Positions 26,398 to 35,103 of a stretch of 64,000 nt of DNA are shown in pieces. The notes beneath the pieces were generated by a model, which made no database searches, had not been told where the DNA came from, and saw nothing but the letters and a program-made list of their open reading frames with translations. This stretch comes from Candidatus Magnetobacterium casense (GTDB taxonomy: Bacteria > Nitrospirota > Thermodesulfovibrionia > Thermodesulfovibrionales > Magnetobacteriaceae), in assembly GCF_000714715.1 (NCBI RefSeq), contig NZ_JMFO01000001.1, positions 175,627 to 239,626 on the forward strand, in the 5' to 3' direction. The stretch's first letter is position 1. Each line of letters starts with the position of its first letter. The translations under genes and the position numbers were made by a program.

Positions 26398-26778
26398 ATG
26401 ATTGAAGCTATAGATACATACCATGAACCAGGCAAAGGAAGGGGTCAAGGGGTGTTGCTGCTCGTGCTCCAGGTGATACTGCTTCTTTCGTGTACGAGGG
26501 AGATTCGGTATACCGAGGACGAAATAAGCGGGTTCAGCCCTAAGGCCAGGGAACATATCAGAAACGGTGAGATAGCCTTTTTCATGGCGCCGGAGGAGGT
26601 CAGATTTGCCATCGGCTCTCCTACCGACATATTGGTGCTGCCGCCAACATACGATGGCAAGGAGCGCGTACAATGGATTTATAAGAAGTGGGGAGGGGTT
26701 ATTACGACAAACCTCGTGTTTGTAGATAACAAACTAATGGAAATCACAAGCAATGACCAAAATCTAAAGAGAAGATGA
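26398..26778 (+). CDS. Small lipoprotein of unknown function
   Basis: A 126-residue protein with a hydrophobic leader and lipobox-like end (VLLLVLQVILLLSCTRE), then a short globular domain (FSPKAREHIRNGEIAFFMAP, EEVRFAIGSPTDI, ERVQWIYKKWGG) of the type seen in small outer-membrane or BamE/SmpA-like lipoproteins. The start follows AAGGAAG. Codons 12-18 contain ggggtcaagggg, the outer-edge word of the dispersed repeat, so part of the leader may be repeat-derived. It overlaps alaS by four bases (ATGA). Confidence 0.68.
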   Translation: MIEAIDTYHEPGKGRGQGVLLLVLQVILLLSCTREIRYTEDEISGFSPKAREHIRNGEIAFFMAPEEVRFAIGSPTDILVLPPTYDGKERVQWIYKKWGGVITTNLVFVDNKLMEITSNDQNLKRR

Positions 26779-29420
26779 AATCTAAAGAAATAAGAGACAG
26801 TTTTCTGCAATACTTCCAAAGCAGGGAGCATGAACTCGTAAAGAGCGCCGCCCTGCTGCCAAAGGGCGACCCAACATTGCTGTTTACCAACGCCGGGATG
26901 GTGCAGTTTAAGAACTATTTTCTCGGCGCAGACACGCCCCCCTACACAAAGGCCGTCTCCTGCCAGAAGTGCATGAGGGCAGGGGGAAAACAGAGCGATA
27001 TTGAAAACGTCGGTTTCACGGCAAGACACCATACGCTATTTGAGATGCTTGGCAACTTCTCCTTCGGGGACTATTTTAAGCGCGATGCCATTGTCTATGC
27101 CTGGGAACTCCTCACGCAGTGGTTTAAGCTTCCTATAGATAAGCTCTACGCCTCCGTCTACGAGGACGACGACGAGGCTGCCGACCTGTGGGTGCAACAC
27201 ACGTCCATCGCACCGGAGCGGATCAGACGCCTGGGGGCAAAGGACAACTTCTGGCAGATGGGCGACACTGGCCCCTGCGGTCCATGTTCGGAAATCATCA
27301 TCGACCAGGGCGCCCATATGGGGTGTGGCAAACCCAATTGCAACGTGGGCTGTGACTGCGACCGATACCTCGAACTATGGAACCTCGTTTTTATGCAGTA
27401 CGAAAAGGACTCCAACGGCACCCTCACTCCGCTGCCAAGGCCAAGCATCGATACCGGCATGGGCCTTGAACGCATAGCGGCGGTGATGCAACAAAAGTCC
27501 TCCAACTTTGATACCGATATCTTTGCCCCAATCATCGGGGCTATCAGCACTGGCACTGGCATCCCCTACGGTAACAACAAACGACATGACTCCTCCATAC
27601 GCGTGGTGGCAGACCATATCCGTTGCCTGACCTTTCTGTTGAGCGAAGGCCTCCTGCCCGCCAACGATGGCCGCGGCTATGTCCTCAGACGGATAATCCG
27701 CCGCGCCAGCAGACATACAAGGGTTCTGGGGATGGACAGGGCATTCCTCTACAGCCTTGTGCCAGCCGTAATCGAGGCAATGGGCGAGGTCTACTCAGAA
27801 ATTACTATAAACAGTAGCCGTTCGCAAGATATCCTCAAGAGCGAAGAAGAACGCTTCTTCAGAACCCTCCAAAAGGGTTCCGAAATCATAGACGACCTGA
27901 TCAATTCCCTGCGGACATCAAATCAGGACGTTCTCCCAGGTGGTGAGGTCTTTCGCCTGTACGACACCTACGGATTCCCCCTGGAGTTGAGTGTGGAAAT
28001 CGCCCGGGAAAACGGCATGACCGTCGATGAGGCAGGCTTTGCGCAGGAGATGGAAAGACAAAAGACCCGCGGGAAGGCCTCCTGGACCGAGGAGGGTCAC
28101 GGACTGTCGGCACTGATGACGTCCCTGTACAACAGCGTTGCAAAGATAAACGGTGAGACCTGCTTCCTCGGCTATGAGCTTCTGGAATCGGAGGCCGAGG
28201 TGCGTTGTCTGTTGCGGGAGTCCGAAAACGTCGATGCCCTCCTTGTAGGACAGCAGGGCGAGGCCATCCTTGACAAGACCCCCTTCTATGGCGAGTCCGG
28301 CGGACAGGCCGGTGACACCGGGATTATCACAACAGATGACGCCCTCATCGAGGTAACGGATACCAAAAAGACCCCGAACAACCTCATCATCCACAAGGTG
28401 GTGGTTAAGCGTGGGCAGATACGCCTCGCTGACAGGGTTGTCTGTCGCCTCAACGAACAGGACAGACTCGCCACGATGAAAAACCACAGCGCCACTCACC
28501 TGCTCCACGCCGCCCTGAGAAACCTCCTGGGGGAACACGTCAAGCAGGCAGGCTCTCTGGTATCTCCAACGCGCCTGAGGTTTGACTTCACACACTTCTA
28601 CCAACTCAGCGCCGCCGACAAGGACGCCATCGAGGACATGGTCAACGAAAAGGTCATGGACAACATCGGAATTAACACACACCTGATGGACCTCAAGGAT
28701 GCGATATCCTATGGGGCAACGGCGCTCTTTGATGAGAAGTACGGTGACATGGTACGCGTTGTTGAGATGGGTGACTTCAGCAAGGAGCTTTGTGGCGGCA
28801 CCCACTGCACAGCCAGTGGCGAAATCGGGCCGTTTGTCATCGTCTCCGAGGCCAGCATTGCATCGGGCGTGCGCAGGATCGAGGCGCTGACAGGAAAACA
28901 GGCATTGACTCATATAAGAAAAAACACCCAACAGCTACATGCCATTGCACAGACCCTCAAGACGGACAATCCCCTGGATAAGGCTGTAATCCTGTCGCAA
29001 CATGCCAGGGAACTTGAAAAAGAACTGGATCAACTAAAACACAAGGCAATGGCCAACGAAACGTCAACGTACCTCAGCGGGATCGTTGAGATCGACGGAG
29101 TCAAGACGCTTGTAGTCAGAAAGGACGGCTTTAATCAAAAAGAACTACGGGATTTTGCCGATTTCCTTAAAGGAAAACTGGGCAGTGCCATTATACTGGT
29201 GGCTTCGACCCTCGATGATCAAACGAACTTCCTCTGCATGGTGGCAAAGGACCTGACCGCCAGATTTGACGCCGGCAGGTTGTTAAAGGTCGTTTTATCG
29301 GCAGCCGATGGCAGGGGCGGGGGCAAGAAGGATATGGCCCAGGGTGGTACCAGGCAAAACGAAAAGGTCAATGATGCCTTAACCAAGATATATGACGCAA
29401 TAAAAAAGGAGGCTACGTAA
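26775..29420 (+). CDS. alaS: Alanyl-tRNA synthetase
   Basis: Charges tRNA-Ala. The 881-residue product is full length. Catalytic domain: LLFTNAGMVQFKNYFLG, ARHHTLFEMLGNFSFGDYF, TGPCGPCSEI. Editing domain: the zinc-binding HSATHLLHAAL and CGGTHC motifs. C-terminal C-Ala domain: GRGGGKKDMAQGG. The start overlaps the lipoprotein stop by four bases, and the phasin-like gene begins directly after its stop, giving a tight cluster lipoprotein-alaS-phasin-ubiB. Confidence 0.98.
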   Translation: MKSKEIRDSFLQYFQSREHELVKSAALLPKGDPTLLFTNAGMVQFKNYFLGADTPPYTKAVSCQKCMRAGGKQSDIENVGFTARHHTLFEMLGNFSFGDYFKRDAIVYAWELLTQWFKLPIDKLYASVYEDDDEAADLWVQHTSIAPERIRRLGAKDNFWQMGDTGPCGPCSEIIIDQGAHMGCGKPNCNVGCDCDRYLELWNLVFMQYEKDSNGTLTPLPRPSIDTGMGLERIAAVMQQKSSNFDTDIFAPIIGAISTGTGIPYGNNKRHDSSIRVVADHIRCLTFLLSEGLLPANDGRGYVLRRIIRRASRHTRVLGMDRAFLYSLVPAVIEAMGEVYSEITINSSRSQDILKSEEERFFRTLQKGSEIIDDLINSLRTSNQDVLPGGEVFRLYDTYGFPLELSVEIARENGMTVDEAGFAQEMERQKTRGKASWTEEGHGLSALMTSLYNSVAKINGETCFLGYELLESEAEVRCLLRESENVDALLVGQQGEAILDKTPFYGESGGQAGDTGIITTDDALIEVTDTKKTPNNLIIHKVVVKRGQIRLADRVVCRLNEQDRLATMKNHSATHLLHAALRNLLGEHVKQAGSLVSPTRLRFDFTHFYQLSAADKDAIEDMVNEKVMDNIGINTHLMDLKDAISYGATALFDEKYGDMVRVVEMGDFSKELCGGTHCTASGEIGPFVIVSEASIASGVRRIEALTGKQALTHIRKNTQQLHAIAQTLKTDNPLDKAVILSQHARELEKELDQLKHKAMANETSTYLSGIVEIDGVKTLVVRKDGFNQKELRDFADFLKGKLGSAIILVASTLDDQTNFLCMVAKDLTARFDAGRLLKVVLSAADGRGGGKKDMAQGGTRQNEKVNDALTKIYDAIKKEAT

Positions 29421-29756
29421 GTGATACTGAATTCGTTAAAAAATGCCATGTTTGCAGCACTTGGCGCACAGGAGATGGTAATGGAGCTGGTAGACAAGCT
29501 GGTGCAAAGGGGGCAGCTCAGTGAGGCACAGGGGGTGAAGTTGGTCAAAGAGTGGACCGACAAGATCAATCAAACCGGCACGGATATATCCTTAAATTTG
29601 GTTGACGTGGTGCACAAGACCCTAGAGAGGATGAGCCTGCCAACTAAAGAAGACGTCGATGCCCTTGCCAAAAAAGTGAACTTCCTCACAGCGAGGGTCG
29701 GCGAACTCGAAGACATAATACAACGCCTTACCGCAAAAGATACCAAAGACGTATAG
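29421..29756 (+). CDS. Phasin-like coiled-coil protein
   Basis: A 111-residue helical protein resembling polyhydroxyalkanoate granule-associated or PhaF/PhaP-like regulators. It has amphipathic helices at the N-terminus (VMELVDKLVQRGQLSEAQG) and a coiled coil at the C-terminus (TKEDVDALAKKVNFLTARVG, ELEDII). The start is GTG 29421, immediately after the alaS stop, with AAGGAGG eight bases upstream inside alaS. No PHA synthase is in the window. The same short phasin-like proteins precede UbiB-family kinases in other bacteria, so a role with the next gene is possible. Confidence 0.72.
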   Translation: MILNSLKNAMFAALGAQEMVMELVDKLVQRGQLSEAQGVKLVKEWTDKINQTGTDISLNLVDVVHKTLERMSLPTKEDVDALAKKVNFLTARVGELEDIIQRLTAKDTKDV

Positions 29757-29762
29757 ACATAG

Positions 29763-31463
29763 ATGCTCTCTGAACTGCTCAGGATCCGCCGCACCTACAA
29801 GAACATAAACCGGATCAGCCAGATTTTAAATGTGTTTATCAAGCACGGGTTTGGGCAGGTCGTAGAGATGCTCAATCTCAGCCGACTGATCCCGTTTCGC
29901 AAACGTCTCAAGCTCCTGACCGAGGGCGAACTTATCGAGACAACGGTGGCCGAGCGTCTGAGACGTGCATTTGCCGAACTGGGGCCGTCGTTTATTAAGT
30001 TGGCGCAGATACTCTCCTCACGCCCCGACCTCATAACCGAAAAGTATGCCGATGAGTTTGAAAAACTCCAGGACGAGGTCCCACCCTTTGACTTTACCGA
30101 TGTGCGCCGGATAATCGAAACCGACCTCAAGGTGCCAATAGGTGACATCTTTGACTCCATTGATGAGCAGCCCATAGCCGCTGCATCGGTATCGCAGGTG
30201 CACAACGCCACACTCAGGGATGGCACCAGGGTGGTGGTCAAGGTGCAACGTCCGGGGATCAAGGAGATCATTGAGACCGACATCAGTATCATGAAATTCT
30301 TGTCTACGCTGATGATAAAGTACCTCCCCGATGCCGACATCTTTAATCCGCTGGGCATAGTGGAGGAGTTTGCAAAGACCATCAGGAAGGAGTTGAACTT
30401 CACTGAAGAGGTCAGAAACATCGCACGTTTTGCGGCTAACTTCAAGCACTCCTATGCGATAAAGATACCCAACACCTACGACAAGTACATCTCCGACAGG
30501 GTGATTGTGATGGAGCGGATCGAGGGCATACGGATGAGCGATCTCGGCGCCATGGACGCAGCCGGACTGGACAGGCACGACATATCGGTCAAGCTCGTCA
30601 ATGCCTACTTTAAGATGATCCTCGATGACGGCTTCTTTCACGCCGACCCCCATCCGGGCAATCTCTTTGTCCTGTCCGATGGCAGGGTGGCCATAGTGGA
30701 CTTTGGCATGGTTGGCTGGATCACCCCGGATGTTATGGAGAGCATAGCCGCCATCCTCCTGGCGCTGATCAACAAGGACTTTGATTCCATGATTGACCAG
30801 TTCATCGCCCTTGGCATGGTTACGGAGGAGATTGACCTTGACAGGTTCAAGCATGAGTTCATGGCCGACCTCATGGAGTTACTCCTGCCCTTGTACGACT
30901 CCGCCCTGGCCGATATCAACTTCGCACAGTACCTCGACACAATAACACGCCTGTCGATTAAGCACAAGCTCAGGATACCGTCCTCTATGCTCTTGATTGA
31001 CAAGTGTATGCTCATCATAGACAGCATAGTGCGCGACCTTGACCCGGAGTTCAATTTCATTTCGCACGCAACCCCCTACACCTCCACGCTGCTGAGGAAG
31101 AAGTATGGCCCCAAGCGTGTCATGGACAAGTTCCAGCGCAACTTCACCGAAGTCGCCGACTCGATCATTGACACCCCAAAGAAGATGCGGGTGCTTCTGA
31201 GGCGTCTTATAAACAACGAGTTTACCACAAAGATATCCATTGTGGGCATTGACCGTCTGATCAGGGACCTTGACCGCTCCACTAACCGTCTCTCTTTTAG
31301 CATCGTCATAGCCTCGATCATCATGAGTTCGTCGATCCTGACCGTATCGGGCGTGGGAGCCAAGATATTTGACATCCCGGCCATAGGCACCCTAGGTTTT
31401 ATGATCGCATTCTTCCTCGGCATCTGGCTGATTATCTCCATCCTACGCTCAGGCCGCCTCTGA
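29763..31463 (+). CDS. UbiB/AarF/ABC1-family protein kinase-like protein
   Basis: A 566-residue atypical kinase of the UbiB family, linked to isoprenoid quinone or lipid metabolism. Seen: the KxGQ-like segment SFIKLAQILSSRPDL, the A-rich loop PIAAASVSQVH, the ATP-binding Lys in VVVKVQRPGI, catalytic HADPHPGNLF, and the metal-binding VDFGMVG. The C-terminus carries two membrane helices (SIVIASIIMSSSILTVSG and GTLGFMIAFFLGIWLIISIL). The start lies seven bases after the phasin-like stop. It is the last gene of the alaS cluster; ubiquinone or menaquinone genes are not adjacent. Confidence 0.9.
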   Translation: MLSELLRIRRTYKNINRISQILNVFIKHGFGQVVEMLNLSRLIPFRKRLKLLTEGELIETTVAERLRRAFAELGPSFIKLAQILSSRPDLITEKYADEFEKLQDEVPPFDFTDVRRIIETDLKVPIGDIFDSIDEQPIAAASVSQVHNATLRDGTRVVVKVQRPGIKEIIETDISIMKFLSTLMIKYLPDADIFNPLGIVEEFAKTIRKELNFTEEVRNIARFAANFKHSYAIKIPNTYDKYISDRVIVMERIEGIRMSDLGAMDAAGLDRHDISVKLVNAYFKMILDDGFFHADPHPGNLFVLSDGRVAIVDFGMVGWITPDVMESIAAILLALINKDFDSMIDQFIALGMVTEEIDLDRFKHEFMADLMELLLPLYDSALADINFAQYLDTITRLSIKHKLRIPSSMLLIDKCMLIIDSIVRDLDPEFNFISHATPYTSTLLRKKYGPKRVMDKFQRNFTEVADSIIDTPKKMRVLLRRLINNEFTTKISIVGIDRLIRDLDRSTNRLSFSIVIASIIMSSSILTVSGVGAKIFDIPAIGTLGFMIAFFLGIWLIISILRSGRL

Positions 31464-31470
31464 CGGGAAG

Positions 31471-31499
31471 TTGAAATTTTTTTTCCTTTAAGTTATACT
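31471..31499 (+). promoter_or_regulatory. Predicted sigma-70-type promoter of the J-MORN gene
   Basis: TTGAAA (31471-31476) and TATACT (31494-31499) are separated by 17 bases in an A+T-rich gap, about 60 bases before the start codon. Confidence 0.55.
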
Positions 31500-31560
31500 T
31501 AATTTATATTATAATTCTTATAATTGGTTAAATCTTGATCATGAAGGTAGAGGGTGTGCA

Positions 31561-34095
31561 ATGGATGATATTAGTAATATAGACGACATCTATAAATATT
31601 ATGAAATCCTTGGTGTTGGTATAGACGCCACCGAGGAAGAAGTAACTCAGGCATTTAAAGATATGCTCAGTATATGGCATCCTGATCTGTTCAAGGAAAA
31701 CCCTATATTCCAAAAAGGCGTGAAGGAAAAAACCATAGAGATCAATAACGCATACAAGAAGGTCATAGATTTTATAAAGACTCAGAGGGCTGATGAACCC
31801 GCCGCCCAAACTACGGAACAAACAGAAACGGAACAAACAGAAACGGAACAAACAGAAGAAGAAGACAACGCACAGCAGCAGAGATATAGCATACTGCAGG
31901 CGGGTATAAGCAAACTTGAGGCAGCCACCAGTATGCTGGAGGAGCTTGCCGCCATAGAGGAACTCCCTGACATAGAAGAGCTGACCACCATAGAGAACGA
32001 GGCCCCTGTCGGACAACCGGAAGACGCCGACTATGATGGAGATGATTCAGACATACTGAAACAGGTCGAATCCATATACGAAGAGGACATAAGCACAAAT
32101 GATGTCGTCCTGGATGAGGAGGCACACACTACTGTACTTGATGAGGTAGCCGCCATCTTGGAAGACGAGCCTGAGACACAGCAAGCGGATGTCAACACGC
32201 AGGCAGAAGACATTGCCAGCACGCAGGTTGATTATGTCGTACAGCAAGAGGACGTCATCCAGGAAGACGAGGGCGTTGTCGCCGTGCAGGAAGACGAGGG
32301 CGTTGTCGCCGTACAGGAGGACGAGGAGCCTGTCGCCGTTCAGGAGGAAGAGGAGCCTGTCGCCGTTCAGGAGGAAGACTCTATCGTTGTGGAAGACGAG
32401 GCCATTGCCACCGCACAAGAGGAAGCCGCTGCTGCCGCACAACAAGAAGAGGATGCCGCAAGTGAGAACGACTCCGTTGTCGGGGAAGAGGACACCGATA
32501 CAGACAGCGCTACTGGTGTTGAGGAGGATTCAGGCACTCAAGGGGCGCTGGCAATTCCAGATACGTATGTAGGTCAATGGCGCCACGGTAAGTACAACGG
32601 ACAGGGAACCCATACGGACCACGACGGTTCTACGTATGTGGGCCAGTGGAGGGATGGCAAGAAGCGTGGTCAAGGCTCTGTGAACTTTGCCGATGGCAGG
32701 AGCTATGAGGGCGAGTGGAGAGACGACAAACCAAGTGGACATGGTGTTTATACGTTCCCTAATGGGGAGACTTATGCCGGTGAGTTGAAGGATGGCTTGG
32801 CTAATGGCTATGGTACTCATTCCTATGCCGATGGTACGACCTATGTGGGTAATCTCAGGGATGGCCTGGCCTACGGACAAGGGGCCTATACGTTCCCCAA
32901 TGGTGAGACATATGCAGGGGAGTTGAGGGATGGGTTGTTCAGCGGACAGGGAACCTATACCTATGTTGATGGTTCCACGTATGTGGGCGAGTGGAAGGAC
33001 GGCAAGAAAGAGGGCCAAGGCACTTATATATATTCTAACGGGGACAAGTACGTTGGTCTGTGGAGAGATGGCCTGGCTAACGGACAAGGTACATATACAT
33101 TTATTGATGGTGCCACGTACGTGGGTCAGTGGGTGGATGGCTTGACCAATGGCAACGGCACCCTGACCTTTCCTGATGGTGAGAAGTACGTCGGCGACTG
33201 GAGAGACGACAAGAAAGAGGGCCAGGGTACGCTGGTCTATCCCGATGGTGAAAAGTACTCCGGCGAATGGGTCGATGGCAAAAAGGAGGGGCAGGGTACG
33301 TTGACCTACCCCGATGGCGAAACCTATGCCGGTGAGTGGTTAAACGACAGAAAAGAGGGTCAGGGCACCCAGACCTACGTAAACGGTGAAAAATATGTCG
33401 GCGACTGGAGGGATGACAAGAGAGACGGTCAGGGTACCTACACATACCCCAACGGTGAGACGTATGCCGGTGAATGGGTAGAGGACAGGAAGGAAGGCTA
33501 CGGCACCTATACGTACATAAATGGAGAAAAGTACGTGGGCGATTGGAAGGACAACAACAGGGATGGCCTGGGCACGTACACGTACAATGACGGCTCCTCA
33601 TACGCCGGACAGTGGAAGGATGGCAAGAAGGATGGCCAGGGCACTTACACCTACCCAGATGGCTCATCGTATGTGGGGCAGTGGAAGGATGGCAAGAAAG
33701 ACGGTCAGGGCATTTATACCTACACGGATGCAACCTACGAGGGGCAGTGGGTGGATAATAAGCGCGAGGGGCAGGGGACGTTGACCTTTGTCAATGGTGA
33801 GAAGTACGTCGGGCAATGGAAAGACGGCAAGAAAGACGGCGATGGGACGTTGACCATGCCTGATGGCAGAAAGTACACAGGCCAGTGGAGAGACGGCAAA
33901 AAAGATGGTGAGGGTTCGCTGACCTTCCCCGATGGCTCATCGTATGCCGGGCAATGGAAAGACGGCAAGAAAGATGGCTATGGTACAATGACCAGGTCCG
34001 ATGGCACCGTGATAAGGGGCTTCTGGAGAGACGGCAGACTCGAGGTCAGAGAGTCAACGACCAGACCGGATGACAGGAAGATGCTTGAAACGTAG
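31561..34095 (+). CDS. J-domain protein with about 21 MORN repeats
   Basis: An 844-residue fusion. Residues about 10-70 are a J domain: YEILGVGIDATEEEVTQAF, the HPD triad in WHPDLF, INNAYKKVIDF. Residues about 80-335 are an acidic Glu/Ala/Val-rich linker containing four tandem ten-residue units of the form VAVQEDEGV. From residue 336 to about 820 there are 21 MORN repeats plus a degenerate last one, each 23 residues, with consensus YVG.W.DGK.DGQGTYTYPDGS. The MORN region lacks a signal peptide and is probably cytoplasmic. MORN arrays bind lipids or act as scaffolds; the J domain recruits Hsp70. A chaperone-recruiting scaffold is a plausible reading. It begins after a good promoter and seems monocistronic. 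Confidence 0.9.
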   Translation: MDDISNIDDIYKYYEILGVGIDATEEEVTQAFKDMLSIWHPDLFKENPIFQKGVKEKTIEINNAYKKVIDFIKTQRADEPAAQTTEQTETEQTETEQTEEEDNAQQQRYSILQAGISKLEAATSMLEELAAIEELPDIEELTTIENEAPVGQPEDADYDGDDSDILKQVESIYEEDISTNDVVLDEEAHTTVLDEVAAILEDEPETQQADVNTQAEDIASTQVDYVVQQEDVIQEDEGVVAVQEDEGVVAVQEDEEPVAVQEEEEPVAVQEEDSIVVEDEAIATAQEEAAAAAQQEEDAASENDSVVGEEDTDTDSATGVEEDSGTQGALAIPDTYVGQWRHGKYNGQGTHTDHDGSTYVGQWRDGKKRGQGSVNFADGRSYEGEWRDDKPSGHGVYTFPNGETYAGELKDGLANGYGTHSYADGTTYVGNLRDGLAYGQGAYTFPNGETYAGELRDGLFSGQGTYTYVDGSTYVGEWKDGKKEGQGTYIYSNGDKYVGLWRDGLANGQGTYTFIDGATYVGQWVDGLTNGNGTLTFPDGEKYVGDWRDDKKEGQGTLVYPDGEKYSGEWVDGKKEGQGTLTYPDGETYAGEWLNDRKEGQGTQTYVNGEKYVGDWRDDKRDGQGTYTYPNGETYAGEWVEDRKEGYGTYTYINGEKYVGDWKDNNRDGLGTYTYNDGSSYAGQWKDGKKDGQGTYTYPDGSSYVGQWKDGKKDGQGIYTYTDATYEGQWVDNKREGQGTLTFVNGEKYVGQWKDGKKDGDGTLTMPDGRKYTGQWRDGKKDGEGSLTFPDGSSYAGQWKDGKKDGYGTMTRSDGTVIRGFWRDGRLEVRESTTRPDDRKMLET
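32263..32385 (+). repeat. Four tandem 30-base units in the acidic linker
   Basis: Four consecutive 30-base units encode variants of V-V-A-V-Q-E-D-E-x-x. Adjacent units differ by only a few bases, so they arose by recent in-frame duplication. Confidence 0.8.
32566..34030 (+). repeat. Array of 69-base MORN-coding repeats
   Basis: About 22 units of 69 bases (23 codons), one with a single-codon loss (the unit ending YTYTDAT). Units in the second half are more alike, suggesting local expansion by slippage or unequal exchange. Confidence 0.85.
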
Positions 34096-34114
34096 GTAAA
34101 TATAAAAATTTAGC

Positions 34115-34143
34115 TGGACATTTTTCCGACAAGGTGGTACACT
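34115..34143 (+). promoter_or_regulatory. Predicted sigma-70-type promoter
   Basis: TGGACA (34115-34120) and TACACT (34138-34143), 17 bases apart, lie about 60 bases upstream of the OB-fold-like gene at 34204. Confidence 0.55.
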
Positions 34144-34203
34144 AAAATTAAGCGGGGCCATAGGCAACCGTGATCCATAAAAATTACTAAGGAGGAGACT
34201 CAG

Positions 34204-34689
34204 ATGAAACGATTTGCAGTAATTTGGGTACTGGTGGTGTTTTCTGCAACGGCCATAGTGGTTAGTGCACATGCCCAACCCAGGTGCGGCAGAGGTAACT
34301 ACAGTGGCTGGGGTTGTACGGGTCAGGGCCAGGGGCAATATCAGAGGATGTATAACCCTCAGACGGTAGAGACCGTTTCAGGCGTTGTGGAAGCGGTCGA
34401 GCAGTTTACTCCGTTAAAGGGCATGTCCTACGGGTTACATCTCCGCCTCAAGACACAAGAGGGCAGCGTGGCGGTGCATGTCGGACCGGCAGGGTATGTC
34501 GAAAAACAGGCAGTAAAGCTCCAGGTCGGCGACAACATTGAGGTAAAAGGTTCAAAGGTAACGTTTAACAATGAGCCGGCGATAATCGCTGCCGAAATCA
34601 AAAAGGGCGACGCCGTGTTAAGTCTCAGAAACGATAACGGTATCCCCAACTGGGCAGGCACCGGCGGCATGGGCGGCAGAAGAAGATAA
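34204..34689 (+). CDS. Exported small protein, probable OB-fold
   Basis: A 161-residue secreted or periplasmic protein. The signal peptide is MKRFAVIWVLVVFSATAIVV followed by SAHAQ. A Gly/Gln-rich segment with two Cys (RCGRG, GWGCTG) comes next. Residues about 55-145 form a beta-rich domain (VSGVVEAVEQF, GLHLRLKTQEG, VAVHVGPAGYVE, LQVGDNIEVKGSKVTF) like bacterial OB-fold stress proteins. The C-terminus is Gly/Arg-rich. A strong ggaggag precedes the start. Cys and the sequence context would allow haem or metal binding, but no motif is definite. Confidence 0.68.
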   Translation: MKRFAVIWVLVVFSATAIVVSAHAQPRCGRGNYSGWGCTGQGQGQYQRMYNPQTVETVSGVVEAVEQFTPLKGMSYGLHLRLKTQEGSVAVHVGPAGYVEKQAVKLQVGDNIEVKGSKVTFNNEPAIIAAEIKKGDAVLSLRNDNGIPNWAGTGGMGGRRR

Positions 34690-34720
34690 GCAGAAGAGTA
34701 TAAGTAGCTATAACAACAGA

Positions 34721-34838
34721 AGAAAAGAAGGAGGGCGGTTTACAGCAGGAGTGCCTCACCCCCTCCGCCTCCTCAGACCTCCCCCGCAAGGGGAGGAGCG
34801 AGGCGCCCTAGCCGAAAAGAAGTCCCCTTGACCCCATC
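34721..34838. repeat. Dispersed G+C-rich palindromic repeat, copy 5
   Basis: Modules agaaaagaaggagggcggtt, caggagtgcctcacccc, ccccgcaaggggaggagcga and agtccccttgaccccatc are all present. It is slightly diverged from the other copies. Confidence 0.85.
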
Positions 34839-35013
34839 TATTCTTAACCCTAATGTTCTAAACATTTATGCTCCGTTATTATTAAAACTGTGCGCATAAA
34901 AACCATTGAGACAAGAGGGCAGGCTTACAGGTAGTTGTTTTCAATCCGCTGAAAAAGTTTCAACCGTCAACGTATCGGCAACATGAATCCCGTCAGAAAA
35001 AATTCCTGCAACA

Positions 35014-35054
35014 TTCACGATTTTTTCACACAGATATGTTAGCATATAGACATG
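35014..35054 (+). promoter_or_regulatory. Shared pilus-region regulatory motif, copy A
   Basis: The sequence ttcacgattttttcac, then acagatatgttagcat, then atagacatg is nearly identical to copies at 40093-40134 and 45230-45270. It lies 90 bases before the pilY1 copy 1 start codon. Conservation across three otherwise different gaps points to a common promoter or activator site. Confidence 0.7.
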
Positions 35055-35103
35055 GTAGAAGATTATAGACATAACTTGCAATGTTATAAAGGAGGATACT
35101 AAG

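Larger units (their letters stand above)
34690..35103. other. Gap before pilY1 copy 1: repeat, duplicated spacer and promoter motif
   Basis: This 414-base gap holds a dispersed repeat (34721-34838). It is followed by a segment that recurs before the small gene at 40184: ttcttaaccctaatgttcta and aaacatttatgctccgttat (34850-34880, compare 40006-40043). Then comes the shared regulatory motif (35014-35054) and a strong aaaggagg site before 35104. No gene is visible. Confidence 0.75.

Noticed and set aside
27918..28931. A 337-residue minus-strand frame inside alaS.
   Set aside because: alaS is certain on the plus strand; the antisense frame is a codon-bias artefact.
32530..33988. Long minus-strand frames inside the MORN array.
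   Set aside because: Produced by the 69-base periodicity of the MORN codons; no ribosome binding sites and implausible composition.
32263..34030. CRISPR array suspected from regular repeats.
   Set aside because: The repeats are contiguous, coding and in frame, without unique spacers, and no cas genes are present.
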